A DNA stretch of 10,045 nucleotides from Nitrospirota bacterium (GTDB taxonomy: Bacteria > Nitrospinota > Nitrospinia > Nitrospinales > Nitrospinaceae). The notes under the pieces are model-generated. The model worked only from the letters and a program-made list of their open reading frames with translations, did no database searches and was not told the origin of the DNA. Below, piece after piece: positions 1 to 9,500 of this stretch (position 1 is its first letter; each line of letters starts with the position of its first letter). The DNA lies in assembly GCA_030600405.1 (NCBI GenBank), contig JAUVMD010000019.1, positions 1-10,045 of the forward strand. Direction: 5' to 3'. A program made the position numbers and the translations under genes.

Positions 1-667
1 CCTCCACCTGCCCCAGATTGAACCGGAAGCGGTCCTTGTCCATTTTCTCGCCGGTTTCCCAATGCCAGAACCGGCACCCGTCGGGACTGATCTCATCACC
101 CAGCAACACCTCGCCCTGGTGACGGCCGAACTCCAGCTTGAAGTCCACCAGCCGAATGTTCCTCTGCTTGAAAAACTCAAACAACAGCTCGTTGATCTTA
201 AAACCCTGCTCTCTCAGGATTTCAATTTCCTCCGCCGTGGCGAGGCCGAATTCTTTGATGTGGTATTCGTTGATCATCGGGTCGCCCAGGTCATCATCCT
301 TGTAATAAAACTCCAGGATCGGCGCTTTCAACTTCTCGCCTTCCGGCAAGCCCATGCGCTTGGCCAGGCTCCCCGCCACCACGTTACGCATCACCACTTC
401 CACCGGGATGATCTCCAGACGCTTCACCAGCATTTCGCGGTCGTTCAACTCCTGTACCAGGTGGGTGCGCACACCCTTCTCTTCCAGATATTTGAAAATG
501 GTGGTGGAGACATGGTTGTTGATTACCCCCTTGTCCACGATGGTGCCCTTCTTGACGCCGTTGAACGCCGAGGCGTCGTCCTTGAAATACTGGATCACCA
601 GGTCCGGGTCCTCGGTGGCATAAATGATCTTCGCTTTGCCTTCGTAAAGTTGTTCTTGTCGTTTCAC
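1..667 (-). CDS. purC: Phosphoribosylaminoimidazole-succinocarboxamide synthase (SAICAR synthetase), partial at its C-terminus
   Basis: PurC joins CAIR and aspartate using ATP to make SAICAR in cytoplasmic de novo purine synthesis. The first 222 residues are visible and the gene leaves the window at base 1; family members are usually about 235-240 residues, so only a short tail is missing. Both family signatures can be read: IIPVEVVMRNVVAGS at residues 86-100 and LVDFKLEFG at 173-181. The N-terminal YEGKAK at residues 8-13 matches the usual YxGKAK beginning of the ATP-binding lobe. The start is a GTG at 665-667, chosen because it puts the YEGKAK block at its normal distance from the N-terminus; I see no ATG that would serve. 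It lies 9 bp after the purB stop, so the two are almost certainly cotranscribed. The ribosome binding site is weak (an A-rich stretch with GACC), which suggests translational coupling to purB. Identity is secure. Confidence 0.97.
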   Translation of the reverse strand, partial: MKRQEQLYEGKAKIIYATEDPDLVIQYFKDDASAFNGVKKGTIVDKGVINNHVSTTIFKYLEEKGVRTHLVQELNDREMLVKRLEIIPVEVVMRNVVAGSLAKRMGLPEGEKLKAPILEFYYKDDDLGDPMINEYHIKEFGLATAEEIEILREQGFKINELLFEFFKQRNIRLVDFKLEFGRHQGEVLLGDEISPDGCRFWHWETGEKMDKDRFRFNLGQVE

Positions 668-676
668 GGTCTTTTA

Positions 677-1969
677 TTATTTGAATACGCGTTTAAAAAT
701 TTTGTTCACGTTTTTAAGATGATTTTTCATATCAAACGCTTTGTCGATTTCCTTGTCGGTCAAATGCTTTTTGATGTCCTTGTCTTGTTTCAGCAACGCC
801 GGAAAATCACCGCCTTGCTCCCATACCTGCATGGCGTAGCGTTGCACCATGCGATAGGCCTGATCCCGCACCACGCCTTTGCGCGTCAGCGCCAGCAATA
901 CATGTTCGGAAAATATCAGTCCGCCGGTCTGCTCCAGGTTCTTTTTCATATTCTTCGGATAGACCAGTAATTGATCGATCAATCGCGTCATTTTCGTCAG
1001 CATGTAGTGGACGAGGATTGTGCTGTCCGGTCCGATCACCCGCTCGACCGACGAATGGCTGATGTCGCGCTCGTGCCACAGCGGCATGTTCTCCATGGCC
1101 GCCAGCGCGTTGCCCCGAACCACCCGCGCGAGACCCGACATCTGCTCGGAAACCACCGGGTTGCGTTTGTGCGGCATGGCCGACGATCCTTTCTGGCCTT
1201 TCGAAAAAAACTCCTCCGCCTCCAGGACCTCCGTGCGTTGCAGATGACGAATCTCCACGGCGAATTTGTCTAGCGTGCCCGCGACGATCGCCAACGTGGT
1301 GAAATACTCCGCGTGCCGGTCCCGCTGAATGATCTGGCTGGACACCGGCGCCGGTTTCAGTTTCAGTTTTTTACACACATAGGCTTCGACCGAAGGATCG
1401 ATACTGGCGAACACCCCGACCGCGCCGGAAATCTGCCCCACGCTGATGCTCTTTCGCGCCTGTTGCATGCGCTCGATGTTCCTGCCGACTTCCTCATACC
1501 AGTTGGCCAGCTTCAGGCCAAAGCTGGTGGGCTCGGCATGGATGCCATGCGAGCGCCCGACAGTGGGTGTATTCTTGTAGCGCCTGGCCTGCTTCTTCAA
1601 CACTGCGCGGAATTTTTTCAACTGGGCCAGAATCAAGTCCGCCGCTTCCTGCAACTGCACCGCCAACGCGGTGTCCAGAACGTCGGAAGACGTCATCCCG
1701 AGATGCATGTAACGCGCCGCGTCCCCCACATGCTCCGCTACCGAAGTCAGAAAAGCGATCACGTCATGCTTCACTTCTTTCTCGATGGCGTCGATGCGCT
1801 TGATATTGAATCCGGCCTTCTTTTTGATGGTGTTCACCGCCGACTGGGGAATCTCCTTGCGCTTGGCCAACGCTTCGCAGGCCGCAATTTCAATATCCAG
1901 CCAGATGCGGAACTTGTTTTGCGGCGACCAGATGGCCGCCATCTCAGGAAGTGTGTAACGTCCAATCAA
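677..1969 (-). CDS. purB: Adenylosuccinate lyase
   Basis: PurB removes fumarate from SAICAR to give AICAR, and from adenylosuccinate to give AMP. The 430-residue product has the normal length for the Bacillus-type family. The fumarase/aspartase superfamily signature GSSAMPHKRNP lies at residues 261-271 and carries the catalytic serine loop. The GRSHGIHAEP block at 138-147 puts the catalytic histidine at 141. His68 (VKHDVIAF) and His89 (YMHLGMTSSD) fall at the numbers known for the B. subtilis enzyme. That agreement supports the TTG start at 1967-1969, as does the beginning MIxRYTLPEM. A weak GAGA element sits about 10 bases upstream. It is the first gene of a minus-strand pur operon and is followed directly by purC, the same order as in the B. 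subtilis pur operon. The last residues are rich in lysine and phenylalanine, and the gene ends with TAA. Nothing looks broken. Confidence 0.98.
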   Translation of the reverse strand: MIGRYTLPEMAAIWSPQNKFRIWLDIEIAACEALAKRKEIPQSAVNTIKKKAGFNIKRIDAIEKEVKHDVIAFLTSVAEHVGDAARYMHLGMTSSDVLDTALAVQLQEAADLILAQLKKFRAVLKKQARRYKNTPTVGRSHGIHAEPTSFGLKLANWYEEVGRNIERMQQARKSISVGQISGAVGVFASIDPSVEAYVCKKLKLKPAPVSSQIIQRDRHAEYFTTLAIVAGTLDKFAVEIRHLQRTEVLEAEEFFSKGQKGSSAMPHKRNPVVSEQMSGLARVVRGNALAAMENMPLWHERDISHSSVERVIGPDSTILVHYMLTKMTRLIDQLLVYPKNMKKNLEQTGGLIFSEHVLLALTRKGVVRDQAYRMVQRYAMQVWEQGGDFPALLKQDKDIKKHLTDKEIDKAFDMKNHLKNVNKIFKRVFK

Positions 1970-2151
1970 CGGTCAGTCTCTTTTTTTGGTGAATTTTAGC
2001 CCAAAATTGCAGGTTGATAGTGGGCAGGACGGTATCATAGAATAAAAGAAACCCATAACGAATCCGGAGACGCAAACCCGGTCCCAGTCACCCTGAGAAA
2101 ATAACGCAGGGGCAATCTTAAACGGAAATCGTTCCTAAATCAATTTATACT
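1970..2151. other. Divergent intergenic region between purB and the phosphatase gene
   Basis: These 182 bases separate two divergent transcription units and should hold both promoters. On the minus strand, TATGAT (2034-2039) and TAAAAT (1993-1998) resemble -10 boxes for purB, but neither has a convincing TTGACA-like -35 at the right distance. On the plus strand the only good -10 match, TATACT at 2146-2151, touches the start codon and so cannot drive a transcript that includes it. I see no complete riboswitch, PurR operator or terminator. A short imperfect dyad, GGAA-ATCG-TTCC, lies at 2124-2135. No ORF worth calling is present. Confidence 0.5.
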
Positions 2152-2643
2152 ATGGCTCCTCCCAAACCCTTCGAAATCTGTTTCGTCTGCCTGGGAAACA
2201 TCTGCCGCTCGCCTTTGGCGGAAGGCGTGTTTCAAGTTTTAATAAACGAGAAAGGCCTTGAAAATCAAATAATTACCCATTCCGCCGGAACCGGAAACTG
2301 GCATGTCGGTTCTTCGCCGGATGCCCGTATGCAGGCCACCGCCCGAAGCAAAGGTGTCCAACTGACCTCCCGTGCCCAGCAAATTCAGGCGGGAGATATC
2401 CGCCGCTACGACCTCATCCTCGCTATGGACCAGTCGAATCTGGAAGCGATGGAATACCTGTGCTCTCCGGAAATGGCCGCGAAAAAAATCCGATTGTTCC
2501 GGTCCTTCGATCCAGAGGTTGACGGCGACCTGGATGTGCCTGATCCTTATTATGGTAGGGATGATGGATTCGAGCACGTGTTTCAAATCGTGCACCGGAC
2601 CTGCCCGCCGATTCTCGAATACGTCCAATCGCAAATGGAATGA
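2152..2643 (+). CDS. Low-molecular-weight protein tyrosine phosphatase family protein; candidate protein-ribulosamine-5-phosphatase
   Basis: This 163-residue cytoplasmic phosphatase has the class II cysteine phosphatase P-loop CLGNICRS at residues 13-20, with nucleophile Cys13, phosphate-binding Arg19 and Ser20. A second cysteine, Cys18, sits where several LMW-PTPs have their redox partner. The general-acid loop DPYYG is at 131-135 with Asp131. Length and motif spacing are those of the LMW-PTP family. The DPYYG loop argues against an arsenate reductase of the same fold. The ATG at 2152 is the only usable start, since an in-frame stop lies at 2119-2121 and the P-loop begins only 12 residues in. 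No Shine-Dalgarno is visible. The stop is 3 bp before the kinase gene. Human LMW-PTP-A has been shown to dephosphorylate protein-bound ribulosamine 5-phosphate, and the neighbour here makes that the favoured substrate. A role on tyrosine phosphate of exopolysaccharide kinases is the alternative, but no such genes are seen nearby. Confidence 0.93.
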   Translation: MAPPKPFEICFVCLGNICRSPLAEGVFQVLINEKGLENQIITHSAGTGNWHVGSSPDARMQATARSKGVQLTSRAQQIQAGDIRRYDLILAMDQSNLEAMEYLCSPEMAAKKIRLFRSFDPEVDGDLDVPDPYYGRDDGFEHVFQIVHRTCPPILEYVQSQME

Positions 2644-2646
2644 GCC

Positions 2647-3525
2647 ATGAACAACCCAGTCCGTGACCTGTTGGAAACCGTGTACGCTCAACCCGTGCGC
2701 ATCGACTCCAGCCGATCCATCGGCGGCGGATGCATCAACCAGACGCTGGCACTGACCCTCTCCAACGGCGAGACAGTTTTTCTCAAACATAACGATCACC
2801 CACCCGATGGCATGTTTGAAAAAGAAGCGCGCGGTTTGAAATTGATGCGTGAAGCTAAAAACGGTCCACGCATCCCCAAAGTGGTCGCCCTGCCCGAGGG
2901 ACCCAACCCAAGATTTCTCATCATCGAATACATCGAAGAAGGAAGCCCCGGCAACGGTTACTACGAACGCTTCGGTCAAGCGCTCGCCCAAATGCACCGC
3001 ACCACGCAGGATCAGTATGGACTGGATCATGACAACTTCATCGGCTCCACCGAGCAAATTAATACGCCGGAAACAGACGGCCTGTTTTTTTTCCGCGAAC
3101 ACCGGCTGGGCTTCCAACAACAACTGGCGCGGAACCGGGGACTGCTCCCGGTGGCCACTGATAAAAAAATCGATCAACTTTGCGATCAATTGGATCAACG
3201 GCTCGATCTCACGGGCGAACGGCCCGCGCTGGTCCACGGCGATTTATGGTCGGGCAACACCTTCGCCGACAACACAGGACAACCGTGTCTGGTGGACCCG
3301 GCAGTGCATTTCGGACTGCGCGAAACCGACCTGGCTATGACGGAATTGTTCGGCCGCCTCCCGCAAACCTTCTATGACGCCTACCGGGAAGCGTTTCCCC
3401 AAAATCCCGGTTATGCGGAGAGAAAACAAATGTACAACCTTTACCACCTGCTCAACCACCTCAACCTGTTCGGAGGTTCGTACCTGGCATCCGTGGAATC
3501 CACGGTCAACCCTTTTATCCAGTAA
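2647..3525 (+). CDS. Fructosamine-3-kinase family protein, likely protein-ribulosamine 3-kinase
   Basis: This 292-residue protein belongs to the fructosamine kinase/phosphotransferase family. The glycine-rich loop SIGGGCINQT (residues 24-33) contains Cys29, which aligns with the P-loop cysteine described as a redox switch in FN3K proteins. LKH at 46-48 supplies the ATP-binding Lys47. The catalytic loop HGDLWSGN (197-204) carries Asp199 and Asn204, and the metal-binding DPAV block carries Asp217. LRETDLAMTELFG (224-236) is the usual family extension after it. Length is normal (E. coli YniA is about 286). The family phosphorylates O3 of ketoamines on glycated proteins, which makes them unstable and releases the amine. 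Many bacterial members prefer ribulosamine or erythrulosamine over fructosamine, and the sequence alone does not decide this. It begins 3 bp after the phosphatase stop and has only a weak GGA element ahead of it, so translational coupling is likely. Confidence 0.95.
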   Translation: MNNPVRDLLETVYAQPVRIDSSRSIGGGCINQTLALTLSNGETVFLKHNDHPPDGMFEKEARGLKLMREAKNGPRIPKVVALPEGPNPRFLIIEYIEEGSPGNGYYERFGQALAQMHRTTQDQYGLDHDNFIGSTEQINTPETDGLFFFREHRLGFQQQLARNRGLLPVATDKKIDQLCDQLDQRLDLTGERPALVHGDLWSGNTFADNTGQPCLVDPAVHFGLRETDLAMTELFGRLPQTFYDAYREAFPQNPGYAERKQMYNLYHLLNHLNLFGGSYLASVESTVNPFIQ

Positions 3526-3546
3526 CCGGACTCACCGGTAACCGGA
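3523..3546. repeat. Short repeats between the kinase and macroglobulin genes
   Basis: TAACCGGA occurs twice, at 3523-3530 (including the kinase stop codon) and 3539-3546. The same bases contain a perfect 5-bp stem, ACCGG (3525-3529) with CCGGT (3535-3539), around a 5-base loop. No T-run follows, so this is not an intrinsic terminator. It may be a weak RNA hairpin within an operon transcript, or chance. Confidence 0.4.
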
Positions 3547-3552
3547 TTTATT

Positions 3553-3557
3553 GGAGA
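3553..3557 (+). promoter_or_regulatory. Ribosome binding site that fixes the macroglobulin start
   Basis: GGAGA ends 6 bases before the ATG at 3564. An in-frame TTG at 3558 lies directly against it and would be too close to be used, so the ATG is the better start. Confidence 0.75.
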
Positions 3558-3563
3558 TTGTTT

Positions 3564-6500
3564 ATGACTTTCCAAAAACCTGTTCTTCTCAAATTAATAT
3601 TCATTGCACTCTTCCTGTCGGTGGCAGGATTGTCCGACGCTCCAGCGGCTACCATCAAGGAAGGGGCTTACGTTTTGCTCAAAAAGCAAGGGGAGTCGTA
3701 TGTCCAAAAAGGATCATTCGCCAAGGCTCACGAAGTGTACCTGAAGGCGCAGAAACTCGGTCTGTCGTCACCGGACAAACGGTGGGTCAATTTCCGGGTC
3801 GCGGATACGCAGTGGCGTTCCCAAGCGAGTACGAACAATCCCGACCGCTCCAAACTGGAGCAAGCCCGAACGCAACTCCAGAAAATGATCCGTGACCGGG
3901 TGCGCACCGAACAGCGGGACCGGCTCTGGGTGGAGATTCAGGAATCGCTGGGCGACTCGTGGTGGTTTCCGCGTCACTCACGCAACTGGAGCGCGGCGTG
4001 GGCTCATTACCAGAAAGCGCTCGACTGGTGGGGTGGCGCGGCCGAGATCAACCTGGCCCGCAACCGATACCTCAATATTATATGGAACGCTGCCACCCCG
4101 CCCAACCGGGAACCTTATTTTTATTACGGGTATTACGGAAATTACATTCCTGTCAATTTTCTGGAGAACGCGCTCAAAATCGCACAAAAGAAAACCGACC
4201 GCATCCACGCCCATTACCTGATCGCCATGGCCCTGCGGCATCAGGGCAACCTCTATCAACAGCAACGCGTTCCCGAATCTTTTGAAGCCGTAATAGAAGC
4301 GGAGAAGTCCACCGAATGGTACGACGACGCTCTCTACTATTACGCCGAATGGCTGTCCGGGTCCGGCGAGATAATTATCATGGAGAACGGACAGCAACGC
4401 CGTGAACAGAACTATAAGAAGGCCCTGAAGTATTACCGGCGCATCCTCAACGATTTCAAAAAGGGCGAAACCCGGCACTACGACAATGCCAGAAATAATG
4501 TTAAAAATATTACCAAATCCACGCTCAATTTGAACGCCTCCAGCTTTTTTCTGCCCGATTCATTGATCCGGGTCAACCTGAACTGGCGCAATATCGACAA
4601 GGTTCGACTGTCTTTATATAAGATAAACCTTGCGAAGGATGTCGATTTCCCCAACAAAAAAAATGTAGGCTCGTGGCTGTACGGAGTCAATCTGTTCAAA
4701 GCCGAAAAAGTGAAATCCTGGAACGAAGATCTCGAGAACAAAAAAGAATATCATCCCGGATCGAAAGTTTTGGAGTTCGACAAGAAACTGCCGCTGGGAG
4801 CCTACCTTCTGGAGGCCACCGGGGGTGGCGAAAAAACGCGGGAGATCATTCTGGTCACCGAATCTGCGCTGGTTCTCAAAACCTCCGGCAAGCGGGCGTT
4901 GGTTTATTTTGCCGATTCCGGCAACGGAGCGCCTTTGGCCAACGCAAGGGTCCATCTGCACGAACGCCACTATACCGGACGTAAATGGGTGTGGGACGAT
5001 GAAATGGCTAAAACCGATAAAAACGGCCTGGCGGTGTTCGATCTGGAAGGAGACCGTCATAACTCCGAATTGTTTGTGGGGGCGGCCCTCAAGGACCAGC
5101 AGGCGTTCGTCACCGGATACAATCAGAGGTACAATTATGAGAAGGCTTCCTGGAAACTTTATGTGACCACCGACCGGCCCGCCTATCGCCCCAACGAAAC
5201 CGCGCAATGGAAACTGACCGCCCGTACGTATGACGGCTCAGTCTACAACACGCCTTCCAATAAAACGCTGGAATATGAAATCACCGATCCACGCGGTTCC
5301 AAGCTCAAGAAGGGCAAACTCAAGCTCAATGAATTCGGAAGCGCGTGGGACTCACTCGACCTTTCCGAAAAAATCCCGTTGGGGGAATACCGCGTCACCT
5401 TCTGGACGAAGGGGCGCCGCAAACATATTGGAAGTTCAGCCTTGTTCCGGCTGGAGGAATACAAACTGCCGGAGTTCAAAGTATCGGTTCAGACCCCGGA
5501 GGAAAATGGCAAAAAGAAAACCTTTCAACTGGGGGATAAGGTAGAAGTCGATATTCACGCCGAGTATTATTTCGGCGGTCCGGTGGCCAACGCTAATGTC
5601 GAGGTCGTGGTTTACCAGCGGCCCTTCTATCACAGTTGGCATCCGCAACCGAAGTTTCCCTGGTATTACGAAGATATGCGCCCTCGCCCCGGACGCTATT
5701 GGGGTCAGGGTCAACAGATCAAACGCGAAGTCATCAAAACTGACGCTGAGGGCAAAGCGCATCTCACCTTCCAGAGCCAGCGGCAAAACCAGGACTTGCA
5801 GTACACCATCGAAGCGCGGGTGACCGACCTGTCACGCCGCGAGGTCATCTCCCGGGGAACCGTACAGGTGACGCGCCAGCCCTATTACATCTATCTCAAC
5901 AACGAGCACAACCTGTACCGGCCGCAGGACAAGGTGCAAGTCAACATCAAGGCGCTGGACGCCAACAGCCAGCCGGTACAGACCGAAGGCACTGTGCACG
6001 TTACACGCGAACTCTGGTACGAAATCTGGATCGACCCCAGCGGCAGGGAGGTGCAAGGAAAGCAACTCAAACGCCTGCGCCGCGACCACGCCATTTTCCC
6101 TCCACCGCCGGCACAACCCGGCGGTCTTGGCTGGAAACTCAAGTTCAGGGGATACCAGCACGACGACATCCTGACACGAACAGTGAAAACTGATGCCCAG
6201 GGGGAAGCGGCGTTGACCTTCACGCCGGGAAACGAAGGATATTACCGCATCGCCTGGTCTTCCCAGGCAAATAAAAAGACCCTTCCCGTAAAAGGTGAAA
6301 CCACCGTCTGGGTTGCCAGCAACGCCACGACGGAGTTGGGATACCGCCACGGCGGCCTCGAGATCATCGTCGACAAGGACACCTTCCGCGCCGGACAGAA
6401 AGCCCCGGTCATGCTGGTAACACCCACCAACGACCGTTATGTCCTGTTCAGCGTGGAAGCGGATGACCTGTACAGTTATCAACTGGTGCATCTGACGGGT

Positions 6501-9500
6501 ACCGTGAAACTGATTCAATTGGACATTAAGGAAAAACATGTTCCAAATGTATTCCTCAATGGCGTGATGGTGAGCGACCACCAAATTTACAGCGACCGCA
6601 AGCAAGTGGTGGTGCCGCCCGTTAAAAATTTCCTCGATGTTTCCGTAAAACTCGATCGCGACCAATACCAACCGCGCGAGAAAGGCACTTTGACAGTCAC
6701 GGCACGCAATCACAAGGGCAAGCCCGTATCCGCCGAGGTGGCGGTGGGACTGGTCGATGAAGCGGTTTATTACATCCAAAAGGAATTAGCTCTGGACCCA
6801 CGGCAGTTCTTCTACGGCCAAAAACGCCCTCAGCGCATTCGCACGCAAAGCTCATTTCAAATGAAACGCCTTGCCCGGCTTGAAAAGAGGAAAGATGCAT
6901 CCCTGAGAAGAGGCATCTTGGGAGGCAAAGGCGATTATGGTGCGATGGATTCTTTGGAAGCAGATATGCAATACAAAGGACGCGCCAAAAAATCCATGAG
7001 CGCCAACGCACCCGCGCCCGCCTCAATACTAGCCGAAGAATCCTTTGCCGATGACAAAGAAGGATTTTCCAAACGCGAAAATAAGGCACAATCTCCCGGT
7101 CCGGGTCAGGAGGGACCTGCCATCCAGGTGCGGTCGGATTTTCGCAGTACCATTCTGTGGAAACCGAGTATCAAAACCGGCAGGGACGGCAAGGCGACGG
7201 TCAAGGTCCAATTCGCAGATTCGTTGACCCAGTGGCGCGCCACTGCGCGGGTGGTCTCCAAAACCAACCAGTTCGGCATCGACACCACCCAAGTCCGTAC
7301 GCAGAACCCGTTGATCGTCCGCCTGCAGGCACCGCGTTTCTTCGTGGTGGGGGACCACCTTACGCTGTCCGCCATCATCAACAACAACACCCAGGAGGAA
7401 ATGATCGTCCGTCCATCTCTGGATGCGCAGGGATTGAAGGTCCTCGGTCACATCGACCGCTCGGGCAAACCTGTGAAAGGGAAGATTGGTCCGACCAAGA
7501 TTCCGGCGCATGGCGAGCGGCGCGTCGACTGGCTGGTATCCGTAGTGCAGCCGGGCCATGCCAAAATCCGCGTTTCAGCCAAGTCGTCCAAGCAGGGCGA
7601 CGCCATGGAAAAGAATTTTATCATCCATGCACACGGCATCGAAAAATTCCTTGCCGCCTCCGGTAAAATGCGCGGGAGTGAAGTAACCGTCCAACTCGAT
7701 ATCCCGAAAAAACGTAAAAAAGATTCGACACGGTTTAGCGTGCAGGTCACGCCCAGCCTGGCAGTGACCATGCTGGACGCCCTGCCCTATCTGATCGATT
7801 ATCCTTACGGCTGTACCGAGCAGACGCTGAGCCGGTTTCTGCCGGCGGTGATCGTAACGAAAACGCTGATGGATCAGGGACTCAAGCCCGGCTCCATTCG
7901 GGACAAGGTGTTCGGCGGTATCGAAACCCAGCACACTGGCAAAACCCATCCAAAAGGCAAAAAGAACATAGCCGAGCTGGATGCCATGACCAAATCGGGC
8001 CTTGACCGTCTGTATGATTTTCAACACAGCGACGGCGGCTGGGGCTGGTGGAAGAAGGGCAAAAGTGATCATTTTATGTCCGCGTACGTGCTGTGGGGAC
8101 TGAGCCTGGCACGGCAGTCGGGGATTGAAGTCGACCGCAACGTTATTAAACGCGCCTACCGGTTTCTCAACAAGGAGCTGGTGGAAGCGGAGGAGCAACC
8201 TGATCTGCAGGCGTGGATGCTTCACGCGCTTTCGGTTTATCACTCCACCGCCGGGCTCAAACGCATCGACAAGTTCCAGAGCAAGGCGTTCGGCAACCTG
8301 TGGAAACACAAAAGCCGCCTCAACGCCTACACCCGTTCCCTGCTGGCGTTGTCTGCACATCATTACGGAGACAAGAAGCGGGCTATGACCTTGATCGAGA
8401 ATCTGGAGAACGGAGTCATTTTCGATAAAACGCCGGATACCTCCATCATCCAGCGCGGCTTGAAAAAATCCCAAAAAGGGGTGATGGCCACGGCGCATTG
8501 GGGAGAGGACGGTATCTTTTACCGGTGGTCGAATGGCGGAGTGGAAGCGACGGCATTTGCCCTGCGCGCCCTGCTCACCATTGATCCCAAAAACAAACTG
8601 GTGGAACCGGTCATGAACTGGCTCATCAAGAACCGGCGTGGAGCCAACTGGAGCACCACGCGCGACACCGCCATCGTGGTATTGGCGATGAACCAATATC
8701 TCAAAACCAGCGGCGAGTTGAAGGGTGGCATCGAATACGAACTGCAAGTTAACGGCAATACCATAACCCGGCAAAAGGTGAAGGACGTGTTACGTGCCCC
8801 CAGCCGGTTCGAGATCGATGCCAAGTGGATCAAAGATGGCGTCAATACCATCCGCCTGGTCCGAAAAAGCGGGGAGGGTCCATTGTACTTTGCCGCGAAT
8901 GCTGCATTTTTCAGTCTGGAAGAGCCGATCACTGCGGCGGGTAATGAAATTTTCGTGCGGCGGCAGTATTACAAACTGGTGGGGCGTCCGACTCTGCTCA
9001 AAGGCTACGTTTATGACAAGGTGCCGCTCAATGACGGGGAAACCGTGGCCATCGGCGAGCGTATCGAAACGGTTCTTACTATTGAGGCCAAGAACCATTA
9101 CGAATATCTGATCTTTGAAGATTTGAAACCGGCGGGGCTGGAGGCGGTGCAGATCAAAAGCGGCGAAACACTATATGCGCAGGAATTGAAACAGTCGGCC
9201 GTGAAACGGACTTTACGAAATTCGCAGAATTCTACTCTCCCGGGCGGAAAAGTCTCGCGAACGAGAAGCATGAAGTCTGCAATTATTCCCATCCCCGTAC
9301 CGCCCACTCCCAATTCGGATTACACGGGGCGTAACCGGTGGGTGTATCAGGAGCTACGCGACCGTAAGGTGGCCTTGTTTATCGACAAACTGCCGCAGGG
9401 GGTCTGGCAGATACGGTACACCCTGCGGGCCGAAGTGCCGGGCCGGTTCCATGCCCTGCCGGTTCTGGGTCACGCTATGTACATTCCGGAAATCCGAGCC

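Noticed and set aside
62..970. 302-codon plus-strand ORF opposite purC and the end of purB
   Set aside because: Shadow of two well-identified pur genes. It crosses their junction and has no recognisable domain.
2064..2121. CTGAGA, GACGCAAACC and ACGCAGGGGCAA segments recalling TPP or c-di-GMP riboswitch cores
   Set aside because: The conserved pieces are incomplete and in the wrong order, and the paired helices needed for either aptamer are missing. A covariance-model search would settle it.
2146..2151. TATACT as the promoter -10 of the phosphatase gene
   Set aside because: It abuts the ATG, so transcription would begin inside the coding region, and no -35 lies at 16-18 bp.
2239..3237. 332-codon minus-strand ORF spanning the phosphatase and kinase genes
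   Set aside because: It overlaps two genes with intact catalytic motifs and shows no motif itself.
3558..3563. In-frame TTG start two codons before the macroglobulin ATG
   Set aside because: It directly touches the GGAGA ribosome binding site, whereas the ATG at 3564 has proper spacing.
5832..6779. 315-codon minus-strand ORF opposite the central macroglobulin domains
   Set aside because: Antisense shadow of the macroglobulin frame, with no plausible ribosome binding site or motif.
7575..8774. 399-codon minus-strand ORF opposite the macroglobulin thioester region
   Set aside because: It is wholly antisense to a gene with clear motifs. It contains no recognisable domain and has the His/Gln/Val-rich look of a frame shadow.
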